This document shows positions 1 through 6,761 of a stretch of 33,421 nucleotides of DNA, one piece after another. The DNA comes from Kiloniellaceae bacterium (GTDB lineage Bacteria > Pseudomonadota > Alphaproteobacteria > Kiloniellales > Kiloniellaceae), in the NCBI GenBank assembly GCA_021776195.1, contig JAJFGK010000158.1, forward strand, positions 1-33,421, written 5' to 3'. The notes under the pieces were generated by a model. That model made no database searches, was not told where the DNA came from, and saw nothing but the letters and a program-made list of their open reading frames with translations. Within the stretch, counting starts at the first letter, position 1. Each line of letters opens with the position of its first letter. Position numbers and translations under genes: made by a program.

Positions 1-50
1 TTCTATGTCGCGCAACTATGTTGCCCTTTGGACTGTAAAAGGATCTGAAA

Positions 51-614
51 ATGCCAGCGAAGACCCCAGCGAAGGCTGCGAAGCCGGCGCGAAAGAAGAC
101 CGCCGCCAAAAAGAAGGCAGCGCCAAAGAAAGCGGCGAAGAAGGCCGTGAAGAAGAAAGCGGCGCCGAAGAAAGCGGCAAAGAAGGCCGTAAAGAAGAAA
201 GCCGCACCGAAGAAGGCTGCGAAGAAGGCCGTGAAGAAGGCCGCCCCGAAGAAAACCGCGAAGAAGGCCGTAAAGAAGAAAGCCGCGCCGAAGAAAACGG
301 CAAAGAAGGCTGTAAAGAAGGCTGCGCCGAAGCGTGCGGCAAAGAAGGCCGTGAAGAAGGCCGCCCCGAAGAAAACCGCAAAAAAGAAAGCCGCACCGAA
401 AAAATCCGCCAAAAAAGGTTCGTCTAGCAAGGCAGTCGCCAAGAGTACAACCGTGAAATCGGCGGCTGCCGGACAATCCAAATCTGGGGGAAGCGCAAAG
501 ACACCCGCCGCGGCCGCGAAAGCGGTCATTCCCTTGGTTCCGGCCAAGGTCCCATCGACGGCTGCGCGGTTGGCAGCGGTCGCCGAGGCGACCAATCCCC
601 GCAAACGGCGCTAG
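51..614 (+). CDS. Histone H1-like lysine/alanine-repeat DNA-binding protein
   Basis: A 187-residue, extremely basic protein. Residues about 5-125 are built from 7-8 imperfect copies of a 12-13 residue unit of the type KKAVKKAAPKKxA, giving a low-complexity Ala/Lys/Pro polymer like the C-terminal tail of eukaryotic H1 and the bacterial H1-like proteins (Hc1, AlgP/AlgR3, BphA-type). From residue about 126 the composition changes to Ser/Ala/Val/Pro-rich and ends in RKRR. There is no folded domain, signal peptide or membrane segment. Such proteins bind DNA non-specifically and condense the nucleoid; a role here in compaction or in tuning transcription is inference from composition only. The ATG follows an AAGGAT-like ribosome site, and a strong terminator lies 66 bp downstream, so the gene looks monocistronic. 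The repeats make the DNA prone to slippage, so copy number may differ between strains. Confidence 0.85.
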   Translation: MPAKTPAKAAKPARKKTAAKKKAAPKKAAKKAVKKKAAPKKAAKKAVKKKAAPKKAAKKAVKKAAPKKTAKKAVKKKAAPKKTAKKAVKKAAPKRAAKKAVKKAAPKKTAKKKAAPKKSAKKGSSSKAVAKSTTVKSAAAGQSKSGGSAKTPAAAAKAVIPLVPAKVPSTAARLAAVAEATNPRKRR

Positions 615-680
615 GTCCTCCTCGGCCACCCCATGGATTGGCCCGGTGAACCGATCTGACGCGATGCGATCTAATCTTGG

Positions 681-713
681 AAAGGCGGGCGGGGGGAGCC
701 CGCCTTTTCTTTT
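681..713 (+). terminator. Intrinsic terminator after the H1-like gene
   Basis: A perfect 10-bp stem (681-690 with 698-707), a 7-nt G-rich loop and a following T-rich tract (TCTTTT). It closes the H1-like transcript and insulates glmU. Confidence 0.9.
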
Positions 714-761
714 GCGCCATTTCCATCGCCACGGGTGGAGAGTGCTTCCTATCGGGCCGGC

Positions 762-818
762 CTCCAGCGTTCGGCGCGATCTCCGCCGTTCGGCGTGAGC
801 TCCGCCGCTCGGTGGGGC
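762..818. repeat. Three tandem copies of a 19-bp unit upstream of glmU
   Basis: Three head-to-tail copies begin at 762, 781 and 800, each opening with CTCCxxCGxTCGG and drifting at the 3' end. The period is exactly 19 bp (just under two helical turns). They sit between the H1-like terminator and glmU. They could be stacked regulator sites or simple tandem duplication; no function is shown by sequence alone. Confidence 0.6.
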
Positions 819-948
819 GTTTTCGTGCAACAGATCGCAATAATTGTTGACTTGAGCCGGTGCTTGCCGACATGCGATGGATTGCGAAGACTTGGCAATT
901 CCTGAAAACGAGGAGCGCCCGAACGGCGCCGTGAGTGTCAAACAGGAC

Positions 949-2325
949 ATGAACTCCACTCCCCTGGCAGTTGTCATTCTCGCCGCTGGCGAGGGCACGC
1001 GAATGAAATCGCGGGTGCCAAAGGTTCTGCACCAAATCGCCGGCCAGTCGATGCTTCGTCACGTCTTGGACGCGGTAGAGGCGGCAAATCCCGATCGCAT
1101 CGTGGTTGTCGTGGGCCCCGGAATGGAAAGGGTCGCCGAGGCGGCCCAGCCGCACCGCACGGCGGTGCAGAAGGATCGCCTCGGAACCGGACATGCCGTT
1201 GGCTGTGCCCGCGAGGCCCTGGCGGACCTCCTGGCAAACAGCGGCGCCTTCGATCTTCTGGTGGCCTTCGGCGATACCCCGTTGATGCGGACCGCCACGC
1301 TCCAGGCCATGCGCGCGCAGCGTCATGGCTCCGAACAGCCGGCGGATCTCGTCGGCCTTGCCTTTCGCGCACGCGATCCCGCGCCCTACGGCCGGGTTCT
1401 GCTCGATCCCGAAGGCCGCATCGACCGCGTCGTCGAAGCGCGCGACGCCAACGCGGCGGAAAGCGCGGTCGATCTTTGCAATGCCGGCCTCCTGCTGGGC
1501 GATGGCCATAAGCTCTTCGACTGGATCGCCGGCTTGTCGAACGACAATGCCAAGGGCGAATACTATCTGACCGAACTTTTTGCGATGGCGCGAGCCGATG
1601 GCCTGGCGGCGCGCTATGTGGAAGCCACCGAAGAAGAGGTCATGGGCGTCAACGACCGCATGGAACTGGCCTGGGCCGCCACGGTCATGCAAGACCGATT
1701 GCGGCGACAGGCGATGGCGGGCGGGGCGACCCTCGAGGATCCGGCATCGGTCCGGTTGTCCTGGGACAGCCGCCTGGGGCGCGACGTGGTAGTGGAGCCG
1801 AATGTCTATTTCGGCCCTGGCGTCCAGGTCGGCGAGGGCGCGCGGATCCGGGCCTTCAGCCATATCGAGGGTGCCGATATCGGCCCTGGCGCCCAGATTG
1901 GGCCCTATGCGCGCCTGCGCCCCGGGACGGTCTTGGAAGCGAACGCGCGGATCGGCAACTTCGTCGAGGTCAAGAACGCGCGCTTTGGCGTCGGCGCCAA
2001 GGCCAACCATTTGACCTATGTCGGCGATGCGACGGTGGGGGCGGGGGCCAACATCGGCGCCGGCACCATCACCTGCAATTACGACGGCTTTGCCAAGTCG
2101 CGGACCGAAATCGGCGCCGGCGCGTTTATCGGCTCGAACAGCGCCCTGGTGGCTCCGGTGCGCATTGGCGAAGGGGCACTGGTCGCGGCCGGCAGCGTTA
2201 TCGTTCAGGATGTCGAGCCGGACGCCCTGGCGCTGGGCCGGGCGCGCCAGACGAACCGGCCGGGAGGGGCGGCGCAGTTCCGCGCGGCCCGGCAAAAATC
2301 CAAAGACGACTCAGGATCGGGATGA
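949..2325 (+). CDS. glmU: Bifunctional GlmU: N-acetylglucosamine-1-P uridyltransferase / glucosamine-1-P acetyltransferase
   Basis: Makes UDP-N-acetylglucosamine from glucosamine-1-phosphate in two steps (acetyl-CoA dependent acetylation, then uridylyl transfer), in the cytosol, for peptidoglycan and lipopolysaccharide. The N-terminal nucleotidyltransferase opens with the signature LAAGEGTRMKS (residues 11-21) and contains GTGHAV and FGDTPLM. From about residue 250 the protein becomes a left-handed beta-helix of hexapeptide repeats with the acetyltransferase motif NHLTYVGDA and GAGTITCNYDG. Its 458 residues match the family. The start is uncertain: the ATG at 949 has little room for its upstream AGGA, whereas an in-frame GTG at 931 has AGGAG 15 nt upstream; an ATG at 877 would add an unlikely non-conserved leader. 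The stop is 6 bp before glmS, so the two genes form an operon and act in one pathway. Confidence 0.96.
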   Translation: MNSTPLAVVILAAGEGTRMKSRVPKVLHQIAGQSMLRHVLDAVEAANPDRIVVVVGPGMERVAEAAQPHRTAVQKDRLGTGHAVGCAREALADLLANSGAFDLLVAFGDTPLMRTATLQAMRAQRHGSEQPADLVGLAFRARDPAPYGRVLLDPEGRIDRVVEARDANAAESAVDLCNAGLLLGDGHKLFDWIAGLSNDNAKGEYYLTELFAMARADGLAARYVEATEEEVMGVNDRMELAWAATVMQDRLRRQAMAGGATLEDPASVRLSWDSRLGRDVVVEPNVYFGPGVQVGEGARIRAFSHIEGADIGPGAQIGPYARLRPGTVLEANARIGNFVEVKNARFGVGAKANHLTYVGDATVGAGANIGAGTITCNYDGFAKSRTEIGAGAFIGSNSALVAPVRIGEGALVAAGSVIVQDVEPDALALGRARQTNRPGGAAQFRAARQKSKDDSGSG

Positions 2326-2331
2326 ATCGAT

Positions 2332-4155
2332 ATGTGTGGAATCATCGGCATCATCGGCGAACAGCCCGTCACACCCTTGCTCCTGGACGGTTTGAGCCGG
2401 CTAGAGTACCGCGGCTACGATTCCGCCGGGGTGGCGACCCTGCGCAACGGCTCCATCGGCCGCCGGCGCGCTGAGGGCAAGCTCACGAACCTTGCCGCGC
2501 TGGTCGAGCGGAACCCGATCGAGGGGACCATCGGGATCGCGCACACCCGCTGGGCGACCCATGGCCGGCCGACCGAGAAGAACGCGCACCCCCACGCCAA
2601 CGACCGCGTGGCGGTGGTGCACAACGGCATCATCGAAAACTTCCAAGAGCTGCGCGACGAACTGATCGCCGACGGCCACCAGTTCGAGACCGAAACCGAT
2701 ACCGAGGCGGTGGTCCACTTGATCAGTTCGCACCTGGATCAGCAGATGACCCCGCAGGAGGCGGTCGCCGCCTCTCTCAAGCGGCTGGAGGGTGCCTTTG
2801 CCCTGGCGATTATCTTTGCCGGCCGCCATGATCTCATGATCGGCGCGCGCTGCGGGGCGCCCTTGGCAGTCGGCCACGGCGATGGCGAGATGTACCTCGG
2901 CTCCGACGCACTGGCCTTGGCGCCTTTCACCAACCAGATTTCCTATCTGGAGGAGGGCGACTGGGTCGAGGTGACCCGGGACGGCGCCACGATCCACGAT
3001 GCCCAGGACGGCACGGTCGAGCGCGCGGTTCATCTTTCCACCCTGTCCGGCGCCATGATCGGCAAGGGCGAGTATCGCCATTTCATGCAAAAGGAGATCT
3101 TCGAGCAGCCGGCGGTGATCGGCGATACGCTCCAGTCCTTCACCAATCCCCTGGCCCGCACGGTTGAGATCCCCGACCTCGGAATCGATTTATCGAGAAT
3201 TTCGCGCGTCACCATGTCGGCCTGCGGTACCGCTTTTTTCGCCGCCCAGGTCGCCAAGTACTGGATGGAGCAGGAGGCACGGCAACCGGTCGAGATCGAT
3301 ATCGCTTCCGAGTTTCGCTATCGCGAAGCCCCCATGCCGGCCGACGGCCTCAGCATCTTCATCTCCCAATCTGGCGAGACCATCGACACCCTGGAGGCGC
3401 TGCGCTATGCGCGCAGCCAGGGGCAAAAGATCCTTTCGATCGTCAATGTCGCTGAGAGCGTGATCGCGCGCAGTTCGGACGCCATATTGCAAACGCTGGC
3501 CGGACCAGAGATCGGGGTTGCCTCGACCAAGGCCTTCACCACGCAGTTGACCGTCTTGGCCTGCCTGACCCTGGCCATCGGCAAGGCCAGGGGCACCATC
3601 GGCCCGGAACGCGAAGCCGCCCTGTCCCACGCCCTCGTCGAGGTCCCAGGCGCTGCCAGCGAGATTCTCAACCACGATGAAGCCATCAAACGGATCTGCC
3701 ACGACCTGGTGGAGTGTCGCGACGTGCTCTTCCTGGCCCGTGGTTCGCTCTTCCCGATCGCTCTGGAAGGGGCATTAAAACTGAAGGAAATCAGTTATAT
3801 CCACGCCGAAGGTTATGCGGCGGGTGAAATGAAGCACGGCCCCATCGCGCTGATCGACGACGGTGTGCCGGTGATATTCTGCGCACCGACCGGGCCCCTG
3901 TTCGACAAGACCGCCTCGAATCTCCAGGAAGCCCACGCACGCGGTGGCCGCGTGATCCTGATCTCCGACAAAGCCGGGGTCGCGAAACTGGGCGAGTATG
4001 CCAGCCATGTGATCGAGCTTCCCGAGGTGGACCCCTTCGTCCAGCCGATCCTCTATACCATCCCCGTTCAACTGCTGGCCTATCATACGGCGGCGCTGAA
4101 AGGCACGGACGTCGATCAGCCGCGTAACCTCGCGAAGTCGGTGACGGTGGAATAG
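2332..4155 (+). CDS. glmS: Glutamine--fructose-6-phosphate aminotransferase (isomerizing)
   Basis: Catalyses the first committed step of amino-sugar synthesis: fructose-6-P plus glutamine gives glucosamine-6-P plus glutamate. The protein starts MCGIIGI, so Cys2 (Cys1 after Met removal) is the Ntn-type glutaminase nucleophile; the N-terminal domain also has LEYRGYDSAG, HTRWATHG and HNGIIEN. The C-terminal half has two SIS sugar-isomerase domains, with SACGTAFFAA, SQSGETIDT, STKAFTTQL and HAEGYAAGEMKHGP, and ends in the usual DQPRNLAKSVTVE tail. Length (607 aa) is standard. It starts 6 bp after glmU and is probably translated from the same mRNA. No glmS ribozyme precedes it; that element belongs mainly to Firmicutes. 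Confidence 0.98.
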   Translation: MCGIIGIIGEQPVTPLLLDGLSRLEYRGYDSAGVATLRNGSIGRRRAEGKLTNLAALVERNPIEGTIGIAHTRWATHGRPTEKNAHPHANDRVAVVHNGIIENFQELRDELIADGHQFETETDTEAVVHLISSHLDQQMTPQEAVAASLKRLEGAFALAIIFAGRHDLMIGARCGAPLAVGHGDGEMYLGSDALALAPFTNQISYLEEGDWVEVTRDGATIHDAQDGTVERAVHLSTLSGAMIGKGEYRHFMQKEIFEQPAVIGDTLQSFTNPLARTVEIPDLGIDLSRISRVTMSACGTAFFAAQVAKYWMEQEARQPVEIDIASEFRYREAPMPADGLSIFISQSGETIDTLEALRYARSQGQKILSIVNVAESVIARSSDAILQTLAGPEIGVASTKAFTTQLTVLACLTLAIGKARGTIGPEREAALSHALVEVPGAASEILNHDEAIKRICHDLVECRDVLFLARGSLFPIALEGALKLKEISYIHAEGYAAGEMKHGPIALIDDGVPVIFCAPTGPLFDKTASNLQEAHARGGRVILISDKAGVAKLGEYASHVIELPEVDPFVQPILYTIPVQLLAYHTAALKGTDVDQPRNLAKSVTVE

Positions 4156-4174
4156 CCCAGACCGTAGGCAGGGG

Positions 4175-5065
4175 CTATCGCAGGGCCGTGACGTAGTTGA
4201 TCGGCGAATGGTCGGTCGTGGCCGACCGGCGTCCGCTGAGGCCGACCTGCAGCGTACCGCCAACGGTTTTCCAGAGTTGTCTGAGTTCGCGCCAGTCCTC
4301 GGCGACCGGCTCGCTCGGCGAGGACGAAACGCTGCCGTTCTTGTCGATGTAGTACGCCGTGCCGCAGTGCCGGTAGTCCGGCAGGCTGGGCGGCAGCAGG
4401 CAGACCGGATCGCGGAAATTGACATAGCGCCGCAGGGTGATCCCCGGCATTCGGTCCACGGCCTCGGCAAAGGCCTGATTGCCGACCCGCGGCGATCCGA
4501 AGGTGTAGACCTCGGCCTTGCCGACGCGCAGAGCGGCCAGGAGGGCGAGGGCGCCGCCGAGGGAGTGACCGCACACCAAAAGCGGTTTACCGGGGCCGGC
4601 CTTCAACAGGGGCTCGATGGCGGGATAGGCTTTCTCCAGCGCACCGGAAAAGCCGCTGTGGACCCGTCCTTCGCCGGCCCAGCGGCTGGGCTGGGCCCGC
4701 AGATTTGTCATCCAGGCGCCCAAATCGTCGCTGCCGCGAAAGACCAGGGCTTTCATGTCGACGCCCTCGGCCAGGTAGGCCTGTGTGTTGCCGTCGTCGT
4801 AAGGCCGCCCGACCAGGCGAAAGCCGACCATTTCGAGAAAGTGCTGCAGCCTGGCGCCATCGTGGGCGAAAGAGACGTAGGCCAGCCTGGTCAGCTCGGC
4901 GGCGAGGGCCTCGCGGCTCAGCGGGGCACGGCTGAAAAAGTCACGCGCGCGGCCGCTGCGAAACAGCGCCGAGAAGGTGGCATTGTAGCGACGGCTGTCC
5001 TTGACGCTGCGCTTGGCCGCCTGAAATGCCCCGTCGGGGGCCTCGGTCTCGCGAAAGGCTGGCAT
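4175..5065 (-). CDS. Lipase class 3 family alpha/beta hydrolase
   Basis: A 296-residue protein with the class 3 (fungal-type) lipase signature. The nucleophile elbow GHSLGG (Ser168) is followed by FGSPRVGN, the acid DPV (Asp219) and the histidine of DHSPINY (His286), a complete Ser-Asp-His triad. The family hydrolyses acylglycerols or phospholipids. No signal peptide is evident with the chosen start, so location is uncertain. I chose the ATG at 5065 because AGGA lies 5 nt upstream. The frame stays open to about 5302, but that stretch is the translation of a structured repeat (5136-5296) and is probably not coding. The gene converges on glmS with only 19 bp between stop codons. Its physiological substrate cannot be told from sequence. 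Confidence 0.85.
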   Translation of the reverse strand: MPAFRETEAPDGAFQAAKRSVKDSRRYNATFSALFRSGRARDFFSRAPLSREALAAELTRLAYVSFAHDGARLQHFLEMVGFRLVGRPYDDGNTQAYLAEGVDMKALVFRGSDDLGAWMTNLRAQPSRWAGEGRVHSGFSGALEKAYPAIEPLLKAGPGKPLLVCGHSLGGALALLAALRVGKAEVYTFGSPRVGNQAFAEAVDRMPGITLRRYVNFRDPVCLLPPSLPDYRHCGTAYYIDKNGSVSSSPSEPVAEDWRELRQLWKTVGGTLQVGLSGRRSATTDHSPINYVTALR

Positions 5066-5135
5066 CGAATTCCTGAACTCTACTCCTGGAGCAAGAGACA
5101 GATTAGGGTCATTAGACAATTGCTTTCCAGGGACC

Positions 5136-5296
5136 GTCATTTCGGAACCCGCTTCGGCCCAAATCTTCGATTTGGTGGCCGAAGCGAGGTATCCGGAATC
5201 TCGGGCCGACGCCTGATCCTCACGTCGCCGAGATCCCGGCTCACTGACTTTGCTTCCCAAATCGAAGATTTGGAGAAAAGTCGCGGCCGGGATGAC
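5136..5296. repeat. 161-bp structured palindromic repeat element (REP/MITE-like)
   Basis: A compact element bounded by an imperfect 10-bp terminal inverted repeat (GTCATTTCGG at 5136 and CCGGGATGAC at 5287-5296; 8 of 10 match). Inside are three successive stem-loops: 5151-5185 (9-bp outer stem plus inner CAAATC/GATTTG), 5193-5239 (12-bp arms with one mismatch) and 5246-5282. The first and third hairpins share the same 17-bp core in opposite orientation (CCAAATC, 3-nt loop, GATTTGG). This is the architecture of a dispersed intergenic repeat. It lies just upstream of the lipase-like gene and is open in that gene's frame, which can mislead start-codon prediction. Confidence 0.7.
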
Positions 5297-5363
5297 CGCC
5301 ATGTGTCAACAGGCCCTAGATGCCGCCGTTCCGATAGAGAACCAGACTCCGCCCACCACGCTC

Positions 5364-5379
5364 TGTGACGGGCGTCACT
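5364..5379 (+). promoter_or_regulatory. CRP/FNR-superfamily-like dyad, site 1
   Basis: TGTGA-N6-TCACT, matching the CRP consensus TGTGA-N6-TCACA at 9 of 10 half-site positions. The centre (5371.5) is 41.5 bp upstream of a presumed start at 5413, and a weak -10 (CATATT) sits at 5401-5406: the spacing of a class II CRP-activated promoter. Regulator identity is inference. Confidence 0.5.
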
Positions 5380-5412
5380 TTCCCTCCGAGGGTTCGATCC
5401 CATATTCGTTCT

Positions 5413-5508
5413 ATCGGCGACAGGAGGTTGCCCCTCTCTCTCGAAGCGTTACATGACACGAAGCGAATTTGCCCGATGCCTTCCCCGCATCGGGCTCTTT
5501 TTTTGGGC
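5413..5508 (+). ncRNA. Candidate small RNA ending in an orphan intrinsic terminator
   Basis: About 95 nt on the plus strand, proposed because a strong terminator (5471-5508) has no gene feeding it: glmS ends 1.3 kb upstream, and the lipase-like gene between is on the other strand. A CRP-like site and a weak -10 lie at the right distance upstream. The body has a CU-rich segment (CCCCTCTCTCTC, 5431-5442), a GGAGG-containing stretch just before it (5422-5430) and a C-rich terminator loop, as in alphaproteobacterial sRNAs that pair with Shine-Dalgarno regions. No plausible ORF with a ribosome site is present. I do not recognise a known sRNA family. Both the 5' end and the existence of the transcript are inferred. 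Confidence 0.4.
5471..5508 (+). terminator. Strong intrinsic terminator with no upstream gene
   Basis: A perfect 9-bp GC-rich stem (5471-5479 with 5487-5495), a 7-nt loop CTTCCCC, then TC followed by an unbroken run of T residues. The U-tract exists only for plus-strand transcription. Confidence 0.88.
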
Positions 5509-5539
5509 GGGCCCTCCTATCGCGGCGAACTGACAACAA

Positions 5540-5555
5540 AGTGATGCCCGTCACT
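5540..5555 (+). promoter_or_regulatory. CRP/FNR-superfamily-like dyad, site 2
   Basis: AGTGA-N6-TCACT, a perfect pair of inverted half-sites 176 bp from site 1. A good -10-like hexamer (TATAAC, 5580-5585) lies 24 bp downstream on the plus strand. No protein gene follows on that strand; the stretch 5556-5789 holds only this possible promoter and the hairpin at 5715-5755. Confidence 0.4.
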
Positions 5556-5714
5556 GCTCAAATCCAACTCTTCGCTTACCTATAACCTGTGAGGTGGAGA
5601 TGCGGGGGCGCCATCCCTAGGCCGGATCGACGGATCTGGCCGAGACCAAGCGAACCCACTCCACGACACTCGAAGGAAGCCCTTACCCTTCTTTGCGGCC
5701 AGGAACGGCGGCAA

Positions 5715-5755
5715 AAGAAATCGGCCCGGTGCACCCGCCAGCACTGGGCCGATTT
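5715..5755 (-). terminator. Intrinsic terminator after the DUF4126 gene
   Basis: Perfect 10-bp outer arms (5718-5727 and 5746-5755), extended inward by five pairs including one G-U. Read on the minus strand it is followed by TTTCTTTT, fitting termination 35 bp beyond the DUF4126 stop codon. Confidence 0.8.
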
Positions 5756-5789
5756 CAGTTTGAGCAATCCACGGGGCGCAGTTTCTTGT

Positions 5790-6470
5790 CTAATCTCCGT
5801 TCTTCGGGGCCGGAAGGGCGCTGCTGTTGAACAGCGATTTCACGGTCACGCCCTGGGCATTGAAGGGCTCGGGCTTCGGACCGCCAAAGAAGCTTTTGAT
5901 CTTGCCGAACAAGAACTTGATCGCTCGCCAGATCTTGGGCAGGAGCCAGATCGCCAGAATGCCGAAGAGCACCAGAAGAACCAGGAATATCTCGGGCTGC
6001 CAGATCGCCAGTGAAATGCCGGCCACCGTGACCACGTCCTCGGTCACCGAGGCGACCCAGTTGGTGAAGGGCTCCGGCGAGCTGTTGATCAGGACGCGGG
6101 TCCCCGCCTTCATGCCATGACTGGTGGTGGTCAAGGCGCCGCCGATGATCAGAGCAGCGACTTCGGCGGCGGGACCGACATCGCCGATCGCGCCGGCGGC
6201 CAGAATCGCGCCGGCGGGAATGCGCACGAAGGTGTGCAGCGTATCCCAGGCGGTGTCGACACCGGGGACCTTGTCGGCGAAGAACTCGACACAGTACATG
6301 AACCCGGCCGCCGCGATGACCATCGGGTGCTGCAGAACCTCGAGCTGTTCGGGCAGCACCATCTGGCCGGTGGCGCCCATGATGCCCAGCATGGCCAAGG
6401 TGGCATAAAGGTTGATGCCGCTGGCCCAGGCCAGACCCATGGATAGTGCGATGGTTTCGGCGATGCCCAT
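5790..6470 (-). CDS. DUF4126 family integral membrane protein
   Basis: A 226-residue multi-spanning protein of the DUF4126 family, recognised from the early motif LAWASGINLYATL, the FFADKVPGVDTAWD segment and the later GTRVLINSSPEPFTNW motif. I count about five hydrophobic segments: two in the first 80 residues, two around 100-130 and one near 165-190. The C-terminus is a basic cytosolic tail. The family's function is unknown. The start at 6470 is preferred because GGAGG lies just upstream; an in-frame extension to 6530 has no such site and is not family-like. It is divergent from gabD and followed by its own terminator, so it appears to be transcribed alone. Confidence 0.82.
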   Translation of the reverse strand: MGIAETIALSMGLAWASGINLYATLAMLGIMGATGQMVLPEQLEVLQHPMVIAAAGFMYCVEFFADKVPGVDTAWDTLHTFVRIPAGAILAAGAIGDVGPAAEVAALIIGGALTTTSHGMKAGTRVLINSSPEPFTNWVASVTEDVVTVAGISLAIWQPEIFLVLLVLFGILAIWLLPKIWRAIKFLFGKIKSFFGGPKPEPFNAQGVTVKSLFNSSALPAPKNGD

Positions 6471-6605
6471 ACGGGACCCTCCGCTAGCAGTGATTGCCGG
6501 CCCCGGCAATTTCCCGGGGCAGCGGACCAACGATGACCCTACAGATGGTGTGTTTTTTCGATCAAGGCAAGGTCGCTGCGGAAATTACCTATTAGGATCA
6601 ATTGA

Positions 6606-6634
6606 TTGACTGTCCTGTTTCACTGTCGTTATCG
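6606..6634 (+). promoter_or_regulatory. Candidate sigma-70 promoter for gabD
   Basis: TTGACT and TTATCG separated by 17 bp. A 10-bp palindrome ATCAATTGAT (6597-6606) abuts the -35, and an imperfect hairpin (about 6634-6651) follows. The leader to gabD would be about 120 nt. The rest of 6471-6761 shows nothing else I can name. Confidence 0.4.
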
Positions 6635-6761
6635 CTGATATCGCTCAGCGGCCGGGGCGTGGAAGAGCTTTCCTTTCCCTTGCGTCGATCTATACTCCAG
6701 CGCGGCCCTTCGCGGCCCCGGTTCCACCCAAAAAAAGCCCGGTGACAGGAGACAAAGCGCT

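Noticed and set aside
120..410. Regular repeats that could suggest a CRISPR array
   Set aside because: The repeats are contiguous, in frame and encode Lys/Ala units; there are no unique spacers.
526..2295. Long open frame (589 codons) antisense to glmU
   Set aside because: It lies opposite a gene with full GlmU motifs; in GC-rich DNA the complementary frame of a real gene is often open. No ribosome site and no family-like sequence.
2326..2331. A glmS ribozyme ahead of glmS
   Set aside because: Only 6 bp separate glmU and glmS, and no ribozyme core is present.
4153..4178. ATAGCCC/GGGCTAT hairpin between glmS and the lipase-like gene
   Set aside because: Short stem with a long loop, overlapping both gene ends, and no T-run; too weak to call a terminator.
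5389..5401. A tRNA T-arm-like string (AGGGTTCGATCCC)
   Set aside because: No acceptor stem, anticodon arm or CCA end can be built around it; chance match.
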